Of a stretch of DNA of 57,076 bases, positions 49,551 through 56,283 are shown piece after piece (the first letter of the stretch is position 1; the number at the start of each line of letters is the position of its first letter). Origin of the DNA: Vibrio tubiashii ATCC 19109 (GTDB lineage Bacteria; Pseudomonadota; Gammaproteobacteria; Enterobacterales; Vibrionaceae); contig NZ_CP009358.1 of the NCBI RefSeq assembly GCF_000772105.1, forward strand, positions 1 through 57,076, in the 5' to 3' direction. Made by a program: the position numbers and the translations under genes. Under the pieces are notes generated by a model. That model did no database searches, was not told where the DNA came from, and was given only the letters and a program-made list of their open reading frames with translations.

Positions 49551-49883
49551 ATGGTTACAGGTAAAGGTAAGTCAATGTTTTCATTCGTAGAGAAAACATA
49601 CCTGTTCAAAGCAGGGTTGCGACATATCGCGGAAAGGCCGCTAGTAATTGTCGGTCAGGTTGGGACGGGGACTGGTGCGCTCTCAATGGCTATTGCAGGA
49701 CAAATCAGATCTACCGTAATTACGGTAAACAGTTTGTCAACGTTCGTTAAAGACGGCGGTACTGATCAAGATATTACCGAAGCCTATGCAAAAAATGGTC
49801 GAGTGATTATTCAAGCGCAGTCATTTGATGAACTTGAGCGCTCAGGACTTGATTACAGCAAGTTTAAGCTACTAAGCGTATAG
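49551..49883 (+). CDS. Protein with a degenerate P-loop
   Basis: 110 residues, AAGGGGAAAAG upstream. LVIVGQVGTGTGALSMAIAGQI (about 31-52) resembles the start of an AAA-type P-loop NTPase, but the Lys of GxxxxGK(S/T) is missing. It is much too short for an ATPase on its own. A Rossmann-like fold or a fragment or decoy of an ATPase is possible. Confidence 0.55.
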   Translation: MVTGKGKSMFSFVEKTYLFKAGLRHIAERPLVIVGQVGTGTGALSMAIAGQIRSTVITVNSLSTFVKDGGTDQDITEAYAKNGRVIIQAQSFDELERSGLDYSKFKLLSV

Positions 49884-49899
49884 CAGGGGAAAAGTAGCC

Positions 49900-50160
49900 A
49901 TGTGGCGCACTATCATGCCAAAAGAACAAATCAAGAAAGAGTACACGCACTACGCTTGGATGTTTGGCGTTGTGCCTGTGTATTTACGCATGGATTCAGA
50001 AGGCCAGATAGAAGAGATGTGTACTCGAAATTATGTGCCAGTCTGGACAGGACAATTAGCTCGCTTTCTGTTTCGAATTTTCGCATTGCCAATTGAGTTA
50101 ATTGGTCAGGGCGATCGCTTTGTGCAGCATTGGTTCAAAATCACCGGAACAATCAAGTAA
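49900..50160 (+). CDS. Small aromatic-rich protein of the array
   Basis: 86 residues from ATG 49900 (GGGGAAAAG nine bases upstream; an internal ATG at 49915 is weaker). Tyr/Trp/Phe-rich with amphipathic stretches (LARFLFRIFALPIELIG) that might attach to membranes. Unrecognised. Confidence 0.53.
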   Translation: MWRTIMPKEQIKKEYTHYAWMFGVVPVYLRMDSEGQIEEMCTRNYVPVWTGQLARFLFRIFALPIELIGQGDRFVQHWFKITGTIK

Positions 50161-50172
50161 CGAGGGGAAGTT

Positions 50173-50412
50173 ATGAGTCTTCAAACAGTACGTGATGGGC
50201 GCGATATGCCTTTTATTAAGCGCGGTATGCGTGTCCAAGTTTACAACGGAAAATTCGGTGTAATCTCTAGTTCCAACAGTCAGATGAATCTCAATGTTCG
50301 ATTAGATGGTGAGAAGCAATCAACGAATTATCACCCGCAGTGGAAAATGAAATACTTTGACGATAAAGGAAATGTTATCGCTGAGTACAAAGATTGGGGG
50401 GAATATGCCTAA
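50173..50412 (+). CDS. Small beta-rich protein of the array
   Basis: 79 residues; GAGGGGAAG before the ATG. KRGMRVQVYNGKFGVISSSNSQMNLNVRLDGE looks like an SH3-like or KOW-like barrel, which often binds nucleic acid. Overlaps the next gene by eight bases. Confidence 0.55.
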   Translation: MSLQTVRDGRDMPFIKRGMRVQVYNGKFGVISSSNSQMNLNVRLDGEKQSTNYHPQWKMKYFDDKGNVIAEYKDWGEYA

Positions 50413-50620
50413 ACCATTCGTAAAAATAGATGAGCAAGCATGGTATTGCCATTTCAGAACGGAAGCACCATACGCGGCATTTTCTAAGCTTTATTGGTGG
50501 TTTGGTTGTCAAATGCTGCGCGTTCTTAATCGTTTTGAAAACGTTGAAGTCGTAAACACTTATCACCCAGACGGGGGCGATAAAGTTACAGAACTTAATC
50601 AACCAAGAAAACAGGGGTAA
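50405..50620 (+). CDS. Small protein of the array
   Basis: 71 residues from ATG 50405 with GGGGGAAT directly ahead, which decides the start over the upstream 50357 ATG lying inside the previous gene. Trp/Tyr-rich (WYCHFRTEAPYAAFSKLYWWFG). Unrecognised. Confidence 0.53.
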   Translation: MPKPFVKIDEQAWYCHFRTEAPYAAFSKLYWWFGCQMLRVLNRFENVEVVNTYHPDGGDKVTELNQPRKQG

Positions 50621-50625
50621 AAACG

Positions 50626-50865
50626 ATGAAGTTTGAAGCGTTAATTGCAGCACTAAAGCAGGAAATCGAGAGTAATAAGCTAGGTCTGATTGCTGATTTA
50701 ATTGCACACCTAACAAGCCAAGGTGATGAAGATTTAGATCTCTACCTTTTCCTTTCTAAAGCTTCTGAAACTGAATATGAGCTTTTAATCGAAGTCATCA
50801 AAGCAGTAAAAGAAGAAGGCTTTTATTTGTTTAATGATCTTCGCCAACTGTGCGAATCAGAGTAA
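50626..50865 (+). CDS. Small acidic helical protein of the array
   Basis: 79 residues, AGGGGTAAAAACG before the ATG. Acidic and helical throughout (LIAALKQEIESNKLGLIADLIAHL), pI clearly low. Acidic small proteins like this are frequent among anti-restriction or DNA-mimic factors, but no motif supports that here. Confidence 0.55.
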   Translation: MKFEALIAALKQEIESNKLGLIADLIAHLTSQGDEDLDLYLFLSKASETEYELLIEVIKAVKEEGFYLFNDLRQLCESE

Positions 50866-50879
50866 CGAGGGAAAAGAAC

Positions 50880-50901
50880 CCTTTTGCAGAACTGCAAAAG
50901 G
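50880..50901. repeat. Palindrome CCTTTTGCAG-AA-CTGCAAAAGG
   Basis: 10-bp arms, 2-base centre, just after the last gene of the first array block. It shares TTGCAG-NN-CTGCAA with the palindrome at 44970 and the TTTTGCA half with the ParB-type palindrome. It may be a terminator without T-run or a protein site. Confidence 0.55.
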
Positions 50902-50910
50902 AAGTACCAC

Positions 50911-51077
50911 CTAACTATTACTAATCACTCCTAGCAACCGGAGCACTCAGTAATAGTTGGTCTTGGGATAGTTACCAATACCGGAGTAATCAGTAATAAT
51001 AAGGCATAATCCTACCGTTTTACTGACTGTTTCGGAGTAGAGCGTAATAGTTGCCAGAGGAGTTAGTCGTAATTGCC
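50911..51077. repeat. Five-copy repeat array GGAGTnATCAGTAATAGTTG
   Basis: Inverted copy at 50911-50931, then direct copies at 50940-50960, 50983-51000, 51034-51055 and 51059-51077. Each has GGAG, six variable bases and GTAAT(A). Spacing is irregular (43, 51 and 25 bases). They occupy the gap before the 51073 gene and look like an operator or iteron cluster. Confidence 0.65.
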
Positions 51078-51432
51078 TTGTATTTTGAAAACCAAACGAA
51101 GATCCCAGAGTAGAAACGTTACTTACTGTAATAAAGTGGTGTTCGAACAAGCAGAACATTTTCACACCATAACTGCTGCAAAAAATAGCGGGGGGAAGGT
51201 TTGCCAAAGTTGCCTAAAGCAGTGGAGGATTGAGCGTCCAATCAAGGTATCAAGTGCGAAAGCTAGAAAAAGGCCAAAAAAGAAGCGCAGAGCTTTTGAA
51301 GGCAAGCAACTTATAGCAAAACCCTGCCCAGAAAGGATTGAGTGTTACTCGTTAGATATTGATGAACAGCGTTTGGATATTACGACGGTTTTTAAACTCC
51401 GTACAATCGCTCTATATATCGCAAATAACTAA
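51073..51432 (+). CDS. Basic Cys-containing protein behind the five-copy repeat
   Basis: 119 residues from TTG 51073 (GAGGAG ten bases upstream); the start is uncertain. TYCNKVVFEQAEHFH and KVCQSCLKQW give C-x30-CxxC, a possible zinc site, followed by a very basic stretch (SAKARKRPKKKRRAFEGK). Nucleic-acid binding is likely. Its own promoter would lie within the repeats, so autoregulation is possible. Confidence 0.5.
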   Translation: MPCILKTKRRSQSRNVTYCNKVVFEQAEHFHTITAAKNSGGKVCQSCLKQWRIERPIKVSSAKARKRPKKKRRAFEGKQLIAKPCPERIECYSLDIDEQRLDITTVFKLRTIALYIANN

Positions 51433-51491
51433 ATAGCGGGGCAACAGTTAATTGTTCATAGTTTGCAATTACATTTCATTGTGAAATGCTT

Positions 51492-51561
51492 CCTTAATCA
51501 TACCCGTATGATTAAGGAGTGATATATAATTTACTCTATATTCATATGGGTATGATTAAGG
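51492..51561 (+). promoter_or_regulatory. Promoter with GTATGATTAAGG operators
   Basis: Perfect inverted repeat CCTTAATCATAC-CC-GTATGATTAAGG (51492-51517) covers the -35 position of a -10 box TATAAT (51525-51530). A third GTATGATTAAGG (51550-51561) lies six bases before the next start codon and provides its ribosome-binding AAGG. The arrangement suits autorepression. Confidence 0.65.
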
Positions 51562-51567
51562 TTATTT

Positions 51568-51915
51568 TTGAGTATTAGGATTAGCGCACAGCAAAAGAAC
51601 GCAATGTTGATGATTCACTATATCGAACTCAATCAAGGTATTCATACTCCGGTACATACTAGCTATCTACGTAAACAGGTCAGCCAGTCGTTATGTAAAG
51701 AGTTAGCCTCTAATAACTTCTTGGTAGGGTTAAGGACATTGGCAGACAACGGATATTTAGTGTACCAGTCTAATGAAGACAAGTTGCTTAATGCTTCAGC
51801 GCGAGAGAATGAAAATATGTGGCAACTTACTAGTAAAGGTCGAATGTATGCAGAGGAATTACACTCTGCGAGAATGCGCCCTAAAAGAGCTTATACGAAG
51901 AAATCAAACAAGTAG
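51568..51915 (+). CDS. Winged-helix-like regulator
   Basis: 115 residues from TTG 51568; AAGG within the third operator copy is seven bases upstream. The pattern KELASNNFLVGLRTLADNGYLVYQ ... MWQLTSKGRMYAEEL gives helix, recognition helix and wing. It resembles the protein at 1851-2231. It probably represses its own promoter and perhaps the small genes behind it. Confidence 0.62.
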   Translation: MSIRISAQQKNAMLMIHYIELNQGIHTPVHTSYLRKQVSQSLCKELASNNFLVGLRTLADNGYLVYQSNEDKLLNASARENENMWQLTSKGRMYAEELHSARMRPKRAYTKKSNK

Positions 51916-51920
51916 GGAAA

Positions 51921-52100
51921 ATGAGGCTTATGGACATTGAACAAATCAAAGCAGACGCGCCCGAAGATGCAGCCTACTGGTCGCCAGTTGTCGGGCAGTA
52001 TTTCAACCGTCAATTTATGAGTCTTGCCCCTGCTTTCAAAGACAAACTGATCCAAGTTGAAAAGCAGTTTCGTGGTGAGCTTATCTCACTAACCAAATAA
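51921..52100 (+). CDS. 59-residue protein of the second array block
   Basis: ATG 51921 with TAGGGAAA just ahead (ATG 51930 possible). It reads MRLMDIEQIKADAPEDAAYW and ends in a Lys/Leu helix. Follows the regulator stop by five bases and precedes the next gene by 11, so co-transcribed. Confidence 0.5.
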   Translation: MRLMDIEQIKADAPEDAAYWSPVVGQYFNRQFMSLAPAFKDKLIQVEKQFRGELISLTK

Positions 52101-52111
52101 CGAGGGAATAT

Positions 52112-52369
52112 ATGGCAGAGCTGATTGATCTAGATAAGGCTTTGCTGACTATGCCCTCAAGGCCAGCCTTTGATGGCTATGATGAGCATGGTAATGAAAA
52201 GTCGGTGGATGTGTATTTGTTAAAACTCCTATTGCAAGATGGACGTGTTTACATTCACCCATGCATGGGGGAGAAAATGCAGGTTGAGGCTCTTGAACTT
52301 AAAGTTAGGGCTAAAGGCCAAATCAATCTAGAGTATTGGCATCGAGCTAGAGAAGAACAGAATTACTAA
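52112..52369 (+). CDS. Small protein of the second array block
   Basis: 85 residues, CGAGGGAAT before the ATG. MPSRPAFDGYDEHGNEKSVDV followed by a beta-rich part (GRVYIHPCMGEKMQVEAL). Acidic to neutral, no signal peptide. Unrecognised. Confidence 0.55.
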   Translation: MAELIDLDKALLTMPSRPAFDGYDEHGNEKSVDVYLLKLLLQDGRVYIHPCMGEKMQVEALELKVRAKGQINLEYWHRAREEQNY

Positions 52370-52382
52370 CTAAGGAAAACTA

Positions 52383-52610
52383 ATGCAATACGAAACAGAT
52401 CCAAAAGGTTTGTCATGGCCTATCAAGCCTTCACTTCTCATTGATGATATTGCCGCAGGAAGGGTGAATGTTTCCTTATCACCAGAGATTCCGTTATCCA
52501 CTTTTTCGCTTAAGCAATCTTTCGAAAGCATGACATTTAAGGGCGAAGCGAAAGAAAAATGGATCGAGGTGCTTCGTGATATTGCTGACGAACTGGAGAG
52601 ACAGGAGTAA
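52383..52610 (+). CDS. Small protein of the second array block
   Basis: 75 residues, CTAAGGAAA before the ATG. Amphipathic helices at the C-terminus (WIEVLRDIADELERQE). Unrecognised. Confidence 0.54.
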   Translation: MQYETDPKGLSWPIKPSLLIDDIAAGRVNVSLSPEIPLSTFSLKQSFESMTFKGEAKEKWIEVLRDIADELERQE

Positions 52611-52616
52611 AGCGTC

Positions 52617-52841
52617 ATGGCGTGGGTTATCGAAGTTACAGAAAGGCTCAAAGTTCGCAATAGTGATAAAGGGCTAGATAGGTCTTACGTCACCTCAATT
52701 AAACGATGTGGAACGAGTTGTTCTCTTACCACTTCTTTCGATTGTGCAAAGGTTTATAGAAACCGTAAGCACTTCCAAAAACTATTGGACTTCTTTGACC
52801 AATCTGAAATCTCCTATCAAGTTATCCCAGTTATCGAGTAA
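52617..52841 (+). CDS. Small protein of the second array block
   Basis: 74 residues, AGGAGTAAAG before the ATG. Starts MAWVIEVTERLKVRNSDKG; beta-rich with two Ser/Thr/Cys segments (KRCGTSCSLTTSFDCAK) and a Phe-rich helix. Last gene of the array before the ParB-type palindrome cluster. Unrecognised. Confidence 0.54.
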   Translation: MAWVIEVTERLKVRNSDKGLDRSYVTSIKRCGTSCSLTTSFDCAKVYRNRKHFQKLLDFFDQSEISYQVIPVIE

Positions 52842-52918
52842 AGTCTTATATTTACTCCTAGTGCGAATTCTTCGCGGTAACATGAAGGTAAATGAAATCG
52901 AGATCCTTCGTCCGACAA

Positions 52919-52936
52919 AATTTTGCATGCAAAATT
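52919..52936. promoter_or_regulatory. Dispersed palindrome, candidate ParB site
   Basis: AATTTTGCATGCAAAATT, 21 bases before the ATG of the secreted-protein gene. First of five copies in 3.4 kb upstream of parA. Confidence 0.7.
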
Positions 52937-52957
52937 GTTTACTCAAAAGAGAATGTT

Positions 52958-53452
52958 ATGAAAACAAAATTACTTACAGTGGCATTGCTTTCTATTCTTG
53001 GAAGCACACCTTCCTTGGCCGTGAAATCGCCAGATCAATACGTTTATCAAGTTGCATTATTCAACGGTGATGAGCTGCTTTATAAGCACTCGCTTTTTAC
53101 GTCCGAAAGGAACCATTTCTCCAATGGAAATGAAGTCCCTTATTTCATAAAAACATGTGAGAAAAAAGGTTCGAAAACTATTAGTAAGTCAGGCGGTAAA
53201 CAGTTCTATGAAGGGGTTGCCTATCATATTGATGTTCAAGCCGCTACTGTGAAGTTTTTTGAGACGGTGATTGACGAATCTACGTATACAGAACCAAAAG
53301 AAACTGAGTTTGACCTATGTATGAATACGGGTGAACCCCAAGAGGTGGAATACGAGTACAAGGTCAAATTTGATTTAACAGAATCAGGTGTTCAAAGATT
53401 TACATTCGACAACAATCGTATAGTAGAAATTGTCGTGCAAAAAGAAGGGTAA
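52958..53452 (+). CDS. Exported protein
   Basis: 164 residues from ATG 52958, chosen because it gives a signal peptide (MKTKLLTVALLSILGSTPSLA) and AGAGAA lies ahead; the longer frame reads through the palindrome. The mature part is beta-rich with two cysteines (FIKTCEKKG; FDLCMNTG) that may pair. Unrecognised. A ParB-type palindrome flanks it on each side. Confidence 0.65.
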   Translation: MKTKLLTVALLSILGSTPSLAVKSPDQYVYQVALFNGDELLYKHSLFTSERNHFSNGNEVPYFIKTCEKKGSKTISKSGGKQFYEGVAYHIDVQAATVKFFETVIDESTYTEPKETEFDLCMNTGEPQEVEYEYKVKFDLTESGVQRFTFDNNRIVEIVVQKEG

Positions 53453-53503
53453 GAGAAACGTCGGTGAGTGTACAGGTGCAAAGCAGGGTTTCAATTGCGA
53501 CGA

Positions 53504-53521
53504 AATTTTGCATGCAAAATT
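53504..53521. promoter_or_regulatory. Dispersed palindrome, candidate ParB site
   Basis: AATTTTGCATGCAAAATT between the exported-protein gene and the HELSH membrane-protein gene, 37 bases before the latter's start. Confidence 0.7.
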
Positions 53522-53558
53522 CTAGTCTAAAAACAGTTAATAGCTAGGAGTTGTCAAA

Positions 53559-54284
53559 ATGGGGCATGCACTACACTCACTTTACTTTCTAATTTTTCCC
53601 TTAGTGTTTGTGTTTGCCATATTTAACCTGGGACACCTCTTAGTTGGAAAAGCTGTATTTAATCACCCTATTGCGCGGCATACTTATTCCTTATTTGGGT
53701 TGATTGGTACACCTATCCATGAGCTCAGCCATTTGGTGATGGTACTACTATTTGGCCACAAAATTACTGGAGTAAAGCTTTTTTCTTGGCGAACGAAAGC
53801 GTATGTTAGCCACTCTTACAATGTTTCATCCTCATTCCAGGTTATGGGCAATTTCTTTATAGCGATAGCGCCCTTCATGACATCTGTAGGCTTGGTTCAC
53901 TACCTAGCCTTTCGGTCACTAAACTTCACTATCGACTTGTCAGTTGACCCATTTATTGTTTTTGGTAACGCATTGACGTTAGCGCCTGAACTACTGTTAA
54001 TGTTTGCGAAAAGTACCGAGTGGTGGCAGTTTGCCCTAGTAATTATGCTGTCGTTCTATTGTGTCCCGAGTAATACAGACTTTAGTAATGCTCTCCGAAG
54101 CGCATTACTATCTTTGCCTGTATTCTTAATCATGGCATTCGTTGGGACTATGGTATTTGTTGATATGGGGCAGATAGTAGGCACTGTTCTCTTTATGGGG
54201 TTACTAAGCTCTATTACCTCAGTTATCTGGTGGTTCCTACTCTTTGGCCTAACATTCATCCCTACCCGCTCAATGAATCACTAG
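53559..54284 (+). CDS. Polytopic membrane protein with HELSH zinc-protease motif
   Basis: 241 residues; AGGAG nine bases before the ATG. About six hydrophobic segments. GTPIHELSHLVMVLLFGHKI (51-70) carries HExxH in a transmembrane helix, as in M50-type intramembrane or membrane zinc proteases, and YNVSSSFQVMGNFFIAIAP fits the next conserved part of a family of uncharacterised HELSH proteins. The third ligand Asp is not obvious. Flanked by ParB-type palindromes. Cargo with possible proteolytic or stress role; not established. Confidence 0.72.
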   Translation: MGHALHSLYFLIFPLVFVFAIFNLGHLLVGKAVFNHPIARHTYSLFGLIGTPIHELSHLVMVLLFGHKITGVKLFSWRTKAYVSHSYNVSSSFQVMGNFFIAIAPFMTSVGLVHYLAFRSLNFTIDLSVDPFIVFGNALTLAPELLLMFAKSTEWWQFALVIMLSFYCVPSNTDFSNALRSALLSLPVFLIMAFVGTMVFVDMGQIVGTVLFMGLLSSITSVIWWFLLFGLTFIPTRSMNH

Positions 54285-54298
54285 AGGTCTACCTGGTA

Positions 54299-54318
54299 AA
54301 ATTTTGCATGCAAAATTT
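54299..54318. promoter_or_regulatory. Dispersed palindrome, candidate ParB site (20 bp)
   Basis: AAATTTTGCATGCAAAATTT, the longest perfect copy, 14 bases after the HELSH gene stop and ahead of structured leader copy 3. Confidence 0.7.
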
Positions 54319-54471
54319 ACGGTGCCCTTCCCTACTCCGCTGCGCCTCGTCATTCTTCCTCGTTACCTTTCTTTTAGGGCTAAGTGCGAATAATAGCTAG
54401 GTTTACCCCTTGCGCCTCCAACCTTCGCATTCGCATCACTCCTGGCCGTTAGCTGTTTAACGTCTCAGTTA

Positions 54472-54527
54472 AGAACCCCAATGAAAAGGGTTCGCTCCGC
54501 CGCGATGCGCCCTTGTCATTGAGAACC
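54472..54527 (+). promoter_or_regulatory. Structured leader element, copy 3
   Basis: AGAACC box, stem AATGAAAAGGG/CCCTTGTCATT (54480-54490 with 54510-54520, one mismatch), closing GAACC. Then hairpin AGCC-AAGC-GGCT (54545-54556) and GATACTCAAACA (54566-54577). Same order as copies 1 and 2. Confidence 0.66.
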
Positions 54528-54593
54528 GTGAACCGAGGCCGTACAGCCAAGCGGCTCCAGGAAGTGATACTCAAACAACAAAGGTAACTCAAA

Positions 54594-54977
54594 ATGACGC
54601 AACAAAACCTAGCTAAAACTCGCTCTAACCCCCAAGAAGAAACAAGCGCATCGCCGCTTGACCGCGAAAGCTCTCCTAAAAATGATATTCCTTGTTCGTG
54701 GAACTGCTTATCTGAAGGCGTTGCCCCAGATTGGTCACTATACGATGGTATAGAAATGATGCCTTGCACCAATGACAGCCCAAACAGCGATGAAACCTAT
54801 TTTGTCTCTCACCTAATGAGTGAGGTCGATGCAGACGGCTTGCATGTTGATGGTGAAGAGATTGTATGTTGGACAGTATTCGGTCATCTGAAAACTGGAG
54901 GGATCGATGACTTGCATGACTGTGAGTCATTGAAAGAAGCTCAAGAGTTAGAGAATTGGTGCGAATCTCAACTATAG
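54594..54977 (+). CDS. Protein with conserved N-terminal peptide behind structured leader 3
   Basis: 127 residues; AAAGGT nine bases before the ATG. Residues 1-32 (MTQQNLAKTRSN... ESSPKNDI) match those of the 3466 protein; the rest differs and is strongly acidic (SEVDADGLHVDGEEI; LHDCESLKEAQELEN). The acidic body could mimic DNA, as anti-restriction proteins in leading regions do, but this is only a composition argument. Confidence 0.65.
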   Translation: MTQQNLAKTRSNPQEETSASPLDRESSPKNDIPCSWNCLSEGVAPDWSLYDGIEMMPCTNDSPNSDETYFVSHLMSEVDADGLHVDGEEIVCWTVFGHLKTGGIDDLHDCESLKEAQELENWCESQL

Positions 54978-55110
54978 ATACAGGGCTCAACGGCTCCCCT
55001 CTCACTGCCGAACTTATTCACTGTTTAAGTGGATAAGTTCACTATCTATATGATTTTGTGTGTTTAATTTTGTGGCCATAACTGTCAAATACTGTTTTTC
55101 AAGTTAGGTG

Positions 55111-55128
55111 AATTTTGCATGCAAAATT
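55111..55128. promoter_or_regulatory. Dispersed palindrome, candidate ParB site
   Basis: AATTTTGCATGCAAAATT, 35 bases ahead of the 32-bp palindrome at 55163. Confidence 0.7.
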
Positions 55129-55162
55129 TGGTTTGAATGTGCCATATGTCACGGTTTATCAT

Positions 55163-55194
55163 TATGTCTAAATTGACATGTCTATTTAGACATA
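55163..55194. promoter_or_regulatory. 32-bp near-perfect palindrome
   Basis: TATGTCTAAAT (55163-55173) and ATTTAGACATA (55184-55194) flank the palindrome GACATGTC (55175-55182) on the same centre, with a single unpaired T/T position. A dimer or tetramer operator upstream of the 55260 gene. Confidence 0.7.
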
Positions 55195-55259
55195 TTACTA
55201 TATACATGAACCGAACAAGAAGGGGGTTCGTTGGGGAACACCCCTGTAAAGGAGGTCTC

Positions 55260-55640
55260 TTGATAATTAAATCCTTCAATCGCTCTTTAACAGCCAGTTT
55301 CTTTATTGCCAGAGTCGGGCAAGTAGGCAAACCAATGTGGGAACCCTACACTGCTGACAACTCGTTTATGGTGTTCAGTGAGAACCCAGAGTTAGACTTT
55401 CAGCGCGTAAAAGCAGCTTATGAGTCAGGAGCGTTTCAATACTTCGCTATAGGCTCATGCCAATCTTTCATTCGTATTCGCGATGTGAGAGAGGTGCTTG
55501 CAAAGTGTGAAAACATGAACGAGCGCCACTTAAAGCAAATGGCACTGCTAGAGCAGCACATCAAGTTGCAGCAAGAGAAACTGGATAAGCAGCGCAAGTT
55601 GCTAAAAGGGTTGCAACAAGCGGTTTACGCAGGTTGCTAG
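55260..55640 (+). CDS. Small protein with C-terminal coiled coil
   Basis: 126 residues from TTG 55260, chosen because the perfect ribosome-binding site AAAGGAGGT ends three bases upstream; the frame opens at 55137 but would cross the palindrome. The first half is globular (FIARVGQVGKPMWEPYTADN), and the last 40 residues form a coiled coil (HLKQMALLEQHIKLQQEKLDK). A hairpin around GGGGTTC/GAACACCCC precedes the ribosome-binding site. Unrecognised. Confidence 0.6.
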   Translation: MIIKSFNRSLTASFFIARVGQVGKPMWEPYTADNSFMVFSENPELDFQRVKAAYESGAFQYFAIGSCQSFIRIRDVREVLAKCENMNERHLKQMALLEQHIKLQQEKLDKQRKLLKGLQQAVYAGC

Positions 55641-55690
55641 GAAGGGGGCGAAAGCCCCCTACCCTAGATACAGACGGATGGAGAAGTGAT

Positions 55691-55975
55691 ATGACAAATA
55701 AAATTGAACAATTAGCCAGTGTTAAAAATCGATTAGAGACGATTCCAACAATATCAGTGCTCCAAATCGATGAGGCGACAAACAGTGTAGGGCTAACCTT
55801 TGAATACCTAGGAACGCTCTATACCACATACATTGATGCAGAGAGTGAGCGCGGTGAGCTTCTAGAGCATGACTCGGAAGATATTACGACCTTGCAAAAC
55901 ATCGGTTCGATTGATGTTGAGTCGTTATTGAAGTTCTTTGAGTCCCTGCCCTCGATCACTCAGATTGCAAAGTGA
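55691..55975 (+). CDS. Small acidic protein upstream of parA
   Basis: 94 residues from ATG 55691 with GGAG nine bases upstream; the frame from 55634 lacks a ribosome-binding site. Acidic (ESERGELLEHDSEDI), alpha/beta composition. Unrecognised. Six bases from the next gene, so paired with it. Confidence 0.58.
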   Translation: MTNKIEQLASVKNRLETIPTISVLQIDEATNSVGLTFEYLGTLYTTYIDAESERGELLEHDSEDITTLQNIGSIDVESLLKFFESLPSITQIAK

Positions 55976-55981
55976 GGTGTT

Positions 55982-56278
55982 ATGTCAGCAATACAAATTA
56001 CTGTCAGCGACGATGGCAAAGTGTCCGTTAGCTATGAAAAGAAAACGCGCGAGAATATCGGGCGTCGATTGCAGCAGCTTGAAGAGTGCTTGAATATTGA
56101 TAAGTATGGCGTAGCCTACTTGCTCAATATGCAGCCAAATGAAAGCGGCGTTCGCTTAATGAAGCGTTGGCAAACTGATCCTAGTATGGCTAGTTTTCAG
56201 GAAATGCCAGAGCACAAATGGAAGCTTTTGCTCACACTCGTAGAGGGGCAAACCCCATTGATTGGTGACAAGAAATAA
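55982..56278 (+). CDS. Small protein just upstream of the par promoter
   Basis: 98 residues; GAGGTG before the ATG. RRLQQLEECLNIDKYGVAYLLN could be a helix-turn-helix, followed by RLMKRWQTDPSMASFQ and EHKWKLLLTLVEG. Resembles the 7109 protein in its ending. A regulatory role is possible. Its stop lies five bases before the ParB-type palindrome of the parA promoter. Confidence 0.58.
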   Translation: MSAIQITVSDDGKVSVSYEKKTRENIGRRLQQLEECLNIDKYGVAYLLNMQPNESGVRLMKRWQTDPSMASFQEMPEHKWKLLLTLVEGQTPLIGDKK

Positions 56279-56283
56279 TCAAA

